Shown piece by piece: positions 1 through 7,511 of a stretch of DNA of 64,000 bases. Made by a program: the position numbers and the translations under genes. The DNA comes from Novosphingobium album (ex Hu et al. 2023) (GTDB taxonomy: Bacteria; Pseudomonadota; Alphaproteobacteria; Sphingomonadales; Sphingomonadaceae). Under the pieces are notes generated by a model, which saw only the letters and a list, made by a program, of their open reading frames with translations, had not been told where the DNA came from and made no database searches. The stretch's first letter is position 1. Each line of letters begins with the position of its first letter. The stretch lies in assembly GCF_022832385.1 (NCBI RefSeq), contig NZ_JALHLE010000027.1, positions 1-64,000 of the forward strand, in the 5' to 3' direction.

Positions 1-1246
1 CGATGATGTCCGAGACGACCACGGTCGGGCACCGCGAAAGCGCCTCGCGCACAAACTGGCTGTCGGGCAGAGACACCGCCGGATTGGTAGCCATGACCCA
101 GAGGAACTTGATCCGGCCATCGTGGACCGCGCGGAACATGTCCACGGCCTTCAGGCCCGGCCCGGCGCAGATGTTCGGGGCATTCCAGAACATGGCCACG
201 TCAGCGCGCTCCTCGGCGGAAAAGCCGAGGTGGCACGCGAGCATGTTGGCCAGTCCTCCCACCTCGCGACCACCCATGGCATTGGGCTGGCCGGTGATGC
301 TGAAGGGCCCCGCGCCGATCCGGTTGATCCGGCCTGTCGCGAGGTGGAAGTTGGTGATCGCATTGCCCTTGTCGGTGCCGCAGACCGACTGGTTCGCACC
401 CTGGCTGAACAGGGTTACCATGCGCGGATTTTCGGCAATGAGGTCGCAGAGCTTCTTGAAGACGGACTCGGGGATGCCGGGTTCGACAGACAGGCTGTCC
501 CAGAACCCGGCATCCTCCTCCACATGGGCGGCAAGGTATTCCTCGTCCACCAGTCCGCGCCGGCTCATCTCGGCAAGCAGCGCGTTAAAAAGGGCAATGT
601 CGCCATCGGGCGCAACCGGCACGTGCAGGTCGGCCTGCTCGGCAGTTTCGGTCCGGCGCGGATCAATTACAACAATTTTCGTACCGCGCCGCTCGCGGGT
701 CTTTTCCAGCCGCTGCCAGACGACCGGGTGGCACCATGCGGTGTTCGAGCCGACCAGCAGCACGAGGTCGGTGGCATCGAGATCCTCGTAGGTGCACGGG
801 ACCACATCCTCACCGAAAGCACGGTTGTAGGCAGCCACGGCGCTCGCCATGCACAGGCGCGAATTGGTGTCGACGTTGCCCGTGCCGATGAAGCCTTTCG
901 CCAGCTTGTTCGCGGCGTAGTAATCTTCGGTCAGCAGTTGGCCGGAAAGGTAGAGCGCGACGCTGTCCGGCCCATGCTCGGCAATGCATTCGCGCATGCG
1001 GGTGGCGACCAGATCGAGCGCCTCGTCCCACGAGGAATCGCGATCGCCGATCATCGGTGCAAGCAGGCGGCCTTCGAGACCTACCGTCTCGCCCAGATGC
1101 GTGCCTTTCGAGCACAACCGCCCGTGATTGGCCGGATGTTCGCGATCCCCGGTGATGACGACCCCCCGATCGTCACCACCGGAAACCTCGGCGGCAATGC
1201 CACAGCCGACGCCGCAATAAGCGCAGGTTGTGCGGATCGCCCCCAT
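1..1246 (-). CDS. nasA: Assimilatory nitrate reductase catalytic subunit, C-terminus cut by the window edge
   Basis: Reading the minus strand from an ATG at 1246 gives 415 codons with no stop before base 1, so the gene continues to the left. It reduces nitrate to nitrite in the cytoplasm with a Mo-bis-MGD cofactor. The N-terminus carries the 4Fe-4S ligands C8, C11, C15 and C45 (C-x2-C-x3-C followed by GRLCSKG). C132 in TNSRLCMAS sits where the Mo-coordinating Cys is found in Nap/Nas enzymes. SQGANQS and GGREVGGLANML match the molybdopterin-binding core. It starts 5 bases after the nirD stop, so it is the third gene of nirB-nirD-nasA. The usual length is near 870-900 residues, so about half is missing here. 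Whether the C-terminal BFD-type 2Fe-2S domain is present cannot be seen. Confidence 0.95.
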   Translation of the reverse strand, partial: MGAIRTTCAYCGVGCGIAAEVSGGDDRGVVITGDREHPANHGRLCSKGTHLGETVGLEGRLLAPMIGDRDSSWDEALDLVATRMRECIAEHGPDSVALYLSGQLLTEDYYAANKLAKGFIGTGNVDTNSRLCMASAVAAYNRAFGEDVVPCTYEDLDATDLVLLVGSNTAWCHPVVWQRLEKTRERRGTKIVVIDPRRTETAEQADLHVPVAPDGDIALFNALLAEMSRRGLVDEEYLAAHVEEDAGFWDSLSVEPGIPESVFKKLCDLIAENPRMVTLFSQGANQSVCGTDKGNAITNFHLATGRINRIGAGPFSITGQPNAMGGREVGGLANMLACHLGFSAEERADVAMFWNAPNICAGPGLKAVDMFRAVHDGRIKFLWVMATNPAVSLPDSQFVREALSRCPTVVVSDII

Positions 1247-1251
1247 GACGA

Positions 1252-1605
1252 TCAGGCCGCCTCAGCCTGATCGTCACCGCCAATAACGGCGGAACGCAGA
1301 AGGTAGATACGTCCGGCATCGACCTTGAGCGGAATGGTAGGCACGCAGCCCTCGTCGTCGCCGAGCGCCTTTCCGGAGCGCAGCGAGATGTTCCAGTTGT
1401 GCAGCGGGCAGGTCACCACGTCGCCATGGACGATGCCCTGGCTGAGCGGGCCCTGCTTGTGCGGGCACTTGTTGACGATCGCGAAGAATTCGTTCCGCAT
1501 CGTGTGGAAGACGGCGATTTCCTCCCCGCCGACCACCGGCAGGGTGCGGGCGGTGCCCGGTTCGATCTGGGTGACCGGGCCGATATCGAGCCAGTTGCCG
1601 ATCAT
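1252..1605 (-). CDS. nirD: Nitrite reductase (NADH) small subunit
   Basis: This 117-residue Rieske-fold protein is the partner of NirB in the cytoplasmic six-electron reduction of nitrite to ammonium. The start is the ATG at 1605, whose A is shared with the nirB stop (TGATG). A longer frame exists upstream, but it lies inside nirB and is Arg/Ala rubbish. The Rieske ligands are retained: C-P-H in NKCPHKQGPL and C-P-L-H in TCPLHNW. Many NirD proteins have lost them, so a 2Fe-2S cluster is possible here. The overlap with nirB implies translational coupling and 1:1 expression. Confidence 0.95.
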   Translation of the reverse strand: MIGNWLDIGPVTQIEPGTARTLPVVGGEEIAVFHTMRNEFFAIVNKCPHKQGPLSQGIVHGDVVTCPLHNWNISLRSGKALGDDEGCVPTIPLKVDAGRIYLLRSAVIGGDDQAEAA

Positions 1606-4106
1606 CACGCGTTCTCCATCTTGGCGCCGGGGAAAGGACGGACCTCGGCGAGGTGCTGGTGCAGCTTTTCGTGCTCGCCCGCGGCGCGCTTCGCCCACGG
1701 ATCGTCCTGCATGAACTGCTGCGAATAGCGGAAGCGCGCGGCGTAGTGCTCAACCGCGCCTTCTGCGGCCAGCGCGTCCTTGACGTATTGCAGGCCGACG
1801 CGTTCCACCCAGGGCGCGGTACGCTCAAGGTACCAGGCGTCCTCGCGGTAGAACTGGATGAAAGCGGCGCACATATCCATCGCTTCCTGCTCGGTCTCCA
1901 CCTTGCACAGCAGATCGGTGGCGCGGACCTTGATGCCGCCGTTGCCGGCGATGTGCAGTTCGTAGCCCGAGTCCACGCAGACCACGCCGAAGTCCTTGAT
2001 CGTGGCTTCGGCGCAATTGCGCGGGCAGCCGCTGACCGCGATCTTGAACTTGTGCGGCATCCAGCTGCCCCAGGTCATGCGCTCGATCTGGACGCCGAGC
2101 CCGGTCGAATCCTGCGTGCCGAAGCGGCACCATTCGGACCCGACGCAGGTCTTCACCGTGCGCAGCGACTTGCCGTAGGCATGGCCCGAGACCATCCCGG
2201 CAGCATTGAGATCGGCCCAGACGGCGGGCAGGTCTTCCTTCTTGATCCCGAAGATGTCGAGACGCTGGCCGCCGGTCACCTTGACCATCGGCGCGTTGAA
2301 TTTCTCGACCACGTCGGCAATCGCGCGCAGTTCCTTCGGATTGGTCAGGCCGCCCCACATGCGCGGGACCACCGAATACGTGCCGTCCTTCTGGATGTTG
2401 GCGTGCATCCGCTCGTTGACGAAGCGGCTCTTCTGGTCGTCCTCGTACTCACCCGGCCAGGCGCAGAGCAGGTAGTAGTTGAGCGCGGGACGGCACGAGG
2501 CGCAGCCATCGGGCGTGGTCCAGTGCAGTTCCTGCATGATCTGCGGGATCTCGCGCAGTTCCTTCTCGACGATCAGCTTGCGCACGTCGCCGTGGGTGAA
2601 GCTGGTGCACTTGCACATCGTCTTGGGGCCGCTCTCGACCTCGCCGCCCAGCGTCAGCGCCAGCAGGCTCTCGACGAGGCCGGTGCAGGACCCGCACGAG
2701 GCCGAGGCCTTGCAGGTGGAACGCACCGCGTCGAGCGAATGCGCGCCGCCATTGATGCACGAGACGACCTGCCCCTTGGAAACGCCGTTGCAGCCGCAGA
2801 TTTCTGCGTCGTCCGAAAGGGCAGCAACGGCGGCATTAGGGTCCGCGAGCGCGCCCCCCGAAGCGAAGGCCTGACCGAAGATCAGGGCTTCGCGGATGTC
2901 CGAGACATCCTCGCCCTTCTTCATCAGGTCGAAATACCAGGAGCCATCTGCGGTATCGCCATAGAGCACGGCGCCGAGCACCTTGTTTTCCTTGACGATC
3001 ACGCGCTTGTACACGCCGCGCGAGGCATCGCGCATGACGATGTCCTCGCAGCCCTCGCCGCCCGAGAAGTCACCGGCAGAGAACAGGTCGATGCCCGAGA
3101 CCTTGAGCTTGGTCGAGGTGACCGAACCTTCGTAGCCGGTCGGGTTCTCGGTGACGTGATCGGCCAGCGCCCGGCACATGTCCCACAGCGGCGCAACGAG
3201 GCCGTAGCACATGCCGCGATGCTGGACGCATTCGCCGACAGCGAGGACCGACGGGTCCGAGGTGACCATGTGGTCATCGACCATGATGCCGCGCTCAACG
3301 TCCAGCCCGGCTTCGCGGGCCAGCCCCGTGGCGGGGCGGATGCCAACCGCCATGACGACGATGCTGGCCGGAATTTCGGTGCCGTCTTCGAGACGGACCG
3401 CAGCCACCTTGCCGTCCTTGCCGACGATTTCCTTGGTGTTGGCGCCGGTCAGGATGGTCTGGCCGCGGCGTTCCAGTTCGGTCTTGAGCAGCCAGCCGGC
3501 CGCTTCGTCGAGCTGGCGCTCCATCAGCGTCGGCATCAGGTGGATGACGGTGACATCCATGCCGCGCAGGTTGAGGCCATGCGCAGCTTCGAGGCCGAGC
3601 AGACCGCCGCCGATAACGACGGCATTGCCGCCCTGCCCGGCTGCCGCCAGCATCTTGTCGACATCGTCGAGGTCGCGGAAGGTCACGACGCCGTCGAGAT
3701 CCTTGCCCGGAACCGGGATGATGAAGGGATCGGAGCCGGTGGCGATCAACAGCTTGTCGTAGGGTTCGATGCGGCCCGACGCGGCAACGACGCGCTTGTG
3801 CTCGCGATCGATGCTCTCGACCTTGTCGCCCGAGACCAGCGTGATGCCGTTGTCATCGTACCATTCCTGGGTGTTGATGACGATTTCGTCGAAAGTCTTC
3901 TCACCGGCGAGAACCGGCGAAAGCATGATGCGGTTATAATTCACGCGCGGCTCGGCGCCGAAGATGGTGACATCGAACCGGCCCGGATCGCGGGCCAGGA
4001 TCTCTTCCACCGCACGGCAGCCGGCCATGCCGTTGCCGATCACCACGAGCCGCTCCCGGACGTGTCCGGCGGGCCTGCCCTCCTCGAAGTTCATCGGTGC
4101 ATTCAC
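1605..4106 (-). CDS. nirB: Nitrite reductase (NADH) large subunit
   Basis: This is an 833-residue assimilatory siroheme nitrite reductase that uses NADH. It has an N-terminal FAD/NAD domain (VVIGNGMAGCRAVEE near residue 22 and VVIGGGLLGLEAAHG near 163). A BFD-like 2Fe-2S module follows (CGCNGVSKGQV, then CKASASCGSC). The C-terminal siroheme/4Fe-4S domain has the ligand pattern CVGSEWCRFG and GCPRNCAEA. The length is typical of the family. The start is GTG at 4106 with GGAGA about 8 bases upstream; an in-frame ATG 12 bases further in is the alternative. It is the first gene of nirB-nirD-nasA and lies directly behind a leader RNA with a terminator, so it should be expressed only on antitermination by NasT. 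Confidence 0.97.
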   Translation of the reverse strand: MNAPMNFEEGRPAGHVRERLVVIGNGMAGCRAVEEILARDPGRFDVTIFGAEPRVNYNRIMLSPVLAGEKTFDEIVINTQEWYDDNGITLVSGDKVESIDREHKRVVAASGRIEPYDKLLIATGSDPFIIPVPGKDLDGVVTFRDLDDVDKMLAAAGQGGNAVVIGGGLLGLEAAHGLNLRGMDVTVIHLMPTLMERQLDEAAGWLLKTELERRGQTILTGANTKEIVGKDGKVAAVRLEDGTEIPASIVVMAVGIRPATGLAREAGLDVERGIMVDDHMVTSDPSVLAVGECVQHRGMCYGLVAPLWDMCRALADHVTENPTGYEGSVTSTKLKVSGIDLFSAGDFSGGEGCEDIVMRDASRGVYKRVIVKENKVLGAVLYGDTADGSWYFDLMKKGEDVSDIREALIFGQAFASGGALADPNAAVAALSDDAEICGCNGVSKGQVVSCINGGAHSLDAVRSTCKASASCGSCTGLVESLLALTLGGEVESGPKTMCKCTSFTHGDVRKLIVEKELREIPQIMQELHWTTPDGCASCRPALNYYLLCAWPGEYEDDQKSRFVNERMHANIQKDGTYSVVPRMWGGLTNPKELRAIADVVEKFNAPMVKVTGGQRLDIFGIKKEDLPAVWADLNAAGMVSGHAYGKSLRTVKTCVGSEWCRFGTQDSTGLGVQIERMTWGSWMPHKFKIAVSGCPRNCAEATIKDFGVVCVDSGYELHIAGNGGIKVRATDLLCKVETEQEAMDMCAAFIQFYREDAWYLERTAPWVERVGLQYVKDALAAEGAVEHYAARFRYSQQFMQDDPWAKRAAGEHEKLHQHLAEVRPFPGAKMENA

Positions 4107-4372
4107 GTCACGTCTCCGTTCGCAACGCGCACAACAAAAAACCGCCTCGTGCCTGTTCCCTTGGGAAGAGGTACGGGCGGCTTCGTTGCCACGCGTCTGT
4201 CAATTTGAAGGCGAGGCGCTGAAATCGTCCAACGGCGGACGGCGCTCTCTCGCTGTTGATCTCTCTAACCGATTCGCCCTGCCGGGGGCAAGACGGTTTT
4301 TGCAGTGCAGCAGAATTTGATGTGCAGCCGCAGCGCCTCCCCACCCCTGTCCGGGATGGAGAGGCTCTGCAA
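4107..4372 (-). promoter_or_regulatory. NasT/ANTAR-type leader RNA of nirB-nirD-nasA
   Basis: This 266-base gap between cynS and nirB has no gene. In transcription order it contains an upstream element (4297-4313, CTGCTGCACTGCAAAAA), a block CAGGGCGAATCGGTTA (4266-4281), and stem-loop P1 (4242-4253, GCG-AGAGAG-CGC). Abutting P1 is stem-loop P2 (4226-4241, CGTCC-GCCGTT-GGACG), followed by a terminator (4136-4183). Two adjacent hexaloops with G at position 4 (and A at position 1 in P1) fit the RNA target of ANTAR antiterminators such as NasT/NasR. The same blocks recur before nrtA. The fold is by eye; the transcription start is not known. Confidence 0.75.
4136..4183 (-). terminator. Intrinsic terminator in the nirB leader
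   Basis: On the minus strand CCGCC at the left arm pairs with GGCGG (4142-4146) across an inner TTCCC-AA-GGGAA hairpin, followed by a T6 run (4136-4141). It lies about 30 bases before the nirB start and is the expected site of premature termination when NasT is held by NasS. Confidence 0.75.
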
Positions 4373-4816
4373 TTACCAGCTCTTGTAGGGCAGGAACTTG
4401 CCGCTCATCACCACTTGTACCCGGTCGCCCTTCTCGTGCACGATCTTGTTGATTTCCATATCGAAATCGATGGCGCTCATGATGCCGTCACCAAACTTTT
4501 CCTGCACCAGTTCCTTAAACGCCTCGCCAAACACGCCGGTAATTTCATACCAGCGGTAGATGCACGGATCGGTGGGCACGGTGCGCGAAAAATCCTTGGT
4601 CGGATATTCGCTGAGGACGATTGCCGCTTCGGACGGCAACCCCAGAAAATCGGCGACCTTGCCTGCCGCTTCTGGCGAAAGGCTGTTCATGCCGAGGCAG
4701 GCGGAGGTCACGAAGACTTCGCTCAGCCCCGCCGCTTCGGCGATAGCCGCCCATGACACCTTTCCTTCGCGCTTCTTCGCGCGGATCATCACCGTCACAT
4801 CTGCCTTGGTCATCAT
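4373..4816 (-). CDS. cynS: Cyanate hydratase (cyanase)
   Basis: This enzyme converts cyanate plus bicarbonate to ammonia and CO2, giving assimilable nitrogen and removing a toxic anion. It has 147 residues (E. coli CynS has 156), with an N-terminal helical domain and a C-terminal catalytic domain. The active-site trio is present: Arg and Glu in IYRWYEI and Ser in GDGIMSAID. Two adjacent ATGs (4816 and 4813) straddle the stop of the upstream kinase gene (ATGATG), so translation is probably coupled. It closes the long nrt operon just before the nirB leader, so it is likely induced together with nitrate uptake. Confidence 0.95.
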   Translation of the reverse strand: MMTKADVTVMIRAKKREGKVSWAAIAEAAGLSEVFVTSACLGMNSLSPEAAGKVADFLGLPSEAAIVLSEYPTKDFSRTVPTDPCIYRWYEITGVFGEAFKELVQEKFGDGIMSAIDFDMEINKIVHEKGDRVQVVMSGKFLPYKSW

Positions 4817-6594
4817 CGCGTTGTCTCCTCGGTCTGGACTGATCTGGATTTCGGAAGGCTGCCCTCCCCGCGCGTCAGCAGCGAGACGGCGAGCGCCAGC
4901 GCCAGAAGCGCGCTTAGTGCCTGCCACACCCGCTCGGGGCGGCGCGCCAGCCAGGGCCGCTGCCCCGGCCTGAACAGCGCCGGATTGGGATGGGAAAGGT
5001 CATAGACGAATTCGGAAAGCTCGCCGTACCGTTTCGCCGGATCGAGCGCGAGGGCATGGGCCAGCGCCGCGTCCATCCAGTCCGGCACGGCCGGGTTGCG
5101 CTCGCTGGCCGGGATATAGGCCAGCCGGTTCTGCGCCGCGCGCGTCGTCGCGGCGGACAGGCGCGGGCCAAAGGGCAGGTCCCCGGTCAGCATGTAGTAG
5201 GCAACCGCCCCCAGCGACCAGAGATCGGAACTTTGCGAGGCAGGCTGGCCCAGCCAGATTTCGGGCGCGGTGAACTGCATGGTTCCGGCATAGATCGCCT
5301 CGTCCGGCTGCTGCGCCAGCTCATCCAGCCCGGCCACCTGCGCCGAGCCGAAATCGATGATCGTCGCCGTGCCCTCGCTATCGATGATGACATTGGCAGG
5401 CCGCAAATCCCGGTGCACGATCTCGCGCCGGTGCAAGGCCTGAAGGCCCGCGGCGATCTGCTTCACGATCGATCGGAACGCGGCAAAGTCCGTCTCGCGC
5501 CGCTGGTGGACCCATTCCTCCAGCGTCATGCCTTCGACAAAGGCCGTCACCGCATAGGCATGGCGCCGCGCGGCGCGGACCGGAGGCGCCTTCAGCACAT
5601 GCGGATGACTGACCCGCCGCGCCACCCATTCCTCCAGCATCAGCTTGCGCAATTCAGCCGGATCGGCGCCGTGCCCGGTCGAGGGAACCTTGATCGCGAC
5701 CCGCTCGCCGCTTTCGCTGTCGCGCGCGAGGTAGACGTGACTGCGATGCCCGGCATGAAGCTCGCGGCAGATCGCGTAGCCTTCAAAGTCCTTGCCCGGC
5801 GTAAGCTGCGGCGCCGGCGGCAAAGCGGCCTCATCTCCGGCAATATCATCGAGCCCGCCCTGCGGCAGGCTATCGATGCGAACGAGCTGGACCGTGAGGT
5901 TATCGTCGCTGCCGGCCGCCAGCGCGGCTTCGCACAGATGCTGCGCGGCGATATCCAGATCGGACTCCGAAACGGCGGCAACAAACGCGGCATTGTCCAG
6001 CACTTCGTGCACACCGTCAGTGGTCAGAACGAAGACATCGCCCACCGATACCGGCAGGCGGAAGTGATCGATCTCGACATGCCGGTCTGTCCCCATCGCA
6101 CGCGCCAGAAAGCTGGTGCCGCCGCCCAGATAGAGCCGGTGCGGCTCGGTCAGCGGTTCCAGACGGCCACCGGAAATGCACGCGACGCGCGAATCGCCGA
6201 CATGGAACACCCAGGCGCTGCGCCCTTTCAGGACCAATGCTGACAAGGTGCAGACCATCCCCCTCTCGCGCGCCTCATCGGACAAGTGCCGCTGGCCGCC
6301 CAGATTCTGCGCGTGCATCCAGGAATTGGTGGCGGCGATCACCCGCTGCGCACTCGTCGGCACCGACCAGGCCTCGGACGTCGCGAAGTAATCGGTGAGG
6401 AAGCTCTTCACCGCGGTCTCCGCCCCGGCAGCCCCCAGAGCGCTGGTGCTGATGCCGTCCGCAATCGCGACGGCAAGCCCCTTCGTCGCCAGCATGTCCG
6501 CGTCGGGCACGAGCGCGCCGTGGAAGTCCTGATTGGCTTCCTTGGTCCCGGCCGTCGAATACTGGCCGATCGTGACGGACAGGTCTGAGCGCAT
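4813..6594 (-). CDS. PP2C-type phosphatase fused to a Ser/Thr protein kinase, C-terminal membrane anchor
   Basis: This 593-residue protein fuses two opposing signalling enzymes. The N-terminal PP2C domain (about residues 5-240) shows KEANQDF, VAIADGIS, FHVGDSR and LTTDGVHEVLDN, the metal-binding Asp motifs. The kinase domain (about 270-530) has a weak glycine loop (ELHAGHRSHVY), Lys in VAIKVP, catalytic IVHRDLRPANV, metal-binding IIDFGSA and FTAPEIW. One hydrophobic helix (WQALSALLALALAVSLL) near the C-terminus anchors it with the catalytic part in the cytoplasm. The start is ATG at 6594; an upstream in-frame extension would read through the hairpin at 6610-6638. It sits between the FNT channel and cyanase, so nitrate or nitrite transport proteins or reductases are plausible substrates. 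That role is inference. Fusions of this type are annotated in other proteobacteria near nitrate genes. Confidence 0.9.
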   Translation of the reverse strand: MRSDLSVTIGQYSTAGTKEANQDFHGALVPDADMLATKGLAVAIADGISTSALGAAGAETAVKSFLTDYFATSEAWSVPTSAQRVIAATNSWMHAQNLGGQRHLSDEARERGMVCTLSALVLKGRSAWVFHVGDSRVACISGGRLEPLTEPHRLYLGGGTSFLARAMGTDRHVEIDHFRLPVSVGDVFVLTTDGVHEVLDNAAFVAAVSESDLDIAAQHLCEAALAAGSDDNLTVQLVRIDSLPQGGLDDIAGDEAALPPAPQLTPGKDFEGYAICRELHAGHRSHVYLARDSESGERVAIKVPSTGHGADPAELRKLMLEEWVARRVSHPHVLKAPPVRAARRHAYAVTAFVEGMTLEEWVHQRRETDFAAFRSIVKQIAAGLQALHRREIVHRDLRPANVIIDSEGTATIIDFGSAQVAGLDELAQQPDEAIYAGTMQFTAPEIWLGQPASQSSDLWSLGAVAYYMLTGDLPFGPRLSAATTRAAQNRLAYIPASERNPAVPDWMDAALAHALALDPAKRYGELSEFVYDLSHPNPALFRPGQRPWLARRPERVWQALSALLALALAVSLLTRGEGSLPKSRSVQTEETTR

Positions 6595-6609
6595 CGCGGG
6601 AGAATATAA

Positions 6610-6638
6610 CCGGAGGAGCTGCTGGGAAGCTCCTCCGG
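6610..6638 (-). terminator. Perfect 11-bp hairpin between the FNT channel and the kinase genes
   Basis: CCGGAGGAGCT and AGCTCCTCCGG form an exact inverted repeat around a 7-base loop, 31 bases after the FNT stop. On the minus strand it is followed by TTATATTCT, only a weak T tract. It may be a partial terminator or an mRNA-stabilising element that lowers kinase expression relative to the transport genes. It ends 15 bases before the kinase ATG. Confidence 0.6.
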
Positions 6639-6669
6639 TCATTTCAGCCAAGGGGATCGGCTGTTGCAA

Positions 6670-7482
6670 TCACTTCACGGCGCGCTTGGGCGACGTGCGC
6701 GCGTGCGTGGAATAGAGCATCAGACCGGTGAAAGTCAGACCGCCCACAAGGTTGCCCAGAACCGTCGGGATTTCGTTCCAGAGGAAATAGTCGCCGACAG
6801 TGAACTCGCCGCCCATCATCAGTGCGGTCGGGAACAGGAACATGTTCACGATCGAGTGCTCGAAGGTCATGTAGAAGAACAGCATGATCGGCATCCACAT
6901 GGCGATCACCTTGCCCGACACCGAAGTCGAGATCTGCGCACCGACAACACCGGTCGAGACCATCCAGTTGCACAGCATACCGCGCACGAAGATCGTCATC
7001 CAGCCGGCCAGGCCGTACTGCTCATAGCCCAGAGTACGGGCCACGCCCACGCCGGCCAGCTTCGCGCCCACTTCGCTGGGCTCGGTCGAGAAGCCATAGG
7101 TGAAGTAGATCGCCATGAGCACGGCGGTCGTCAGTGCGCCGCCGAAGTTGCCGAGGAACACAAGGCCCCAGTTGCGGCCGACGCCGCTCCAGTTGCAGCC
7201 CGGACGCTTGTCCCACACCGCAAGCGGACACAGCACGAAGACGCCCGTCAGCAGATCGTAGCCCAGCAGGTAGAGCATGCAGAAGCCGACCGGGAACAGC
7301 ACGGCACCTGCCAGCGGCTGGCCGGTCGAGACGTTGATCTGGACGGCAAACGCTGCTGCCAGCGCCAGTGTGGCACCCGCCATGAAGGCGCGAATGAGCG
7401 TGTCCTTGGTGGACATCATGATCTTGGACTCACCGGCGTCGATGAGCTTCGTTACAAATTCCGATGGCGCGAGATAAGCCAT
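6670..7482 (-). CDS. Formate/nitrite transporter (FNT) family channel
   Basis: This 270-residue inner-membrane protein has six predicted hydrophobic segments and FNT-type sequence (GNFGGALTTAVL, GNLVGGLTFTGLM, FEHSIVNMF). FNT pentamers conduct nitrite or formate. In this operon nitrite exchange across the inner membrane is the likely job, comparable to NirC. The start is ATG at 7482 with CAGGGAG upstream. It lies between the porin and the kinase/phosphatase gene and reads in the same direction as both. The family assignment is firm; the transported ion is inferred from context. Confidence 0.93.
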   Translation of the reverse strand: MAYLAPSEFVTKLIDAGESKIMMSTKDTLIRAFMAGATLALAAAFAVQINVSTGQPLAGAVLFPVGFCMLYLLGYDLLTGVFVLCPLAVWDKRPGCNWSGVGRNWGLVFLGNFGGALTTAVLMAIYFTYGFSTEPSEVGAKLAGVGVARTLGYEQYGLAGWMTIFVRGMLCNWMVSTGVVGAQISTSVSGKVIAMWMPIMLFFYMTFEHSIVNMFLFPTALMMGGEFTVGDYFLWNEIPTVLGNLVGGLTFTGLMLYSTHARTSPKRAVK

Positions 7483-7511
7483 GGTCGATTACTCCCTGTT
7501 TGCCCCGAGGA

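Noticed and set aside
1653..4208. Long open frame on the plus strand opposite nirB (851 codons)
   Set aside because: nirB is a well-conserved full-length gene there, and GC-rich third positions keep the opposite strand open by chance. The frame has no recognisable domain or ribosome site.
4296..4313. Sigma-54 (-24/-12) promoter at the upstream element of the nirB leader
   Set aside because: There is no TGG-N-TTGC pair with the right spacing at 4280-4315, nor in the equivalent stretch before nrtA.
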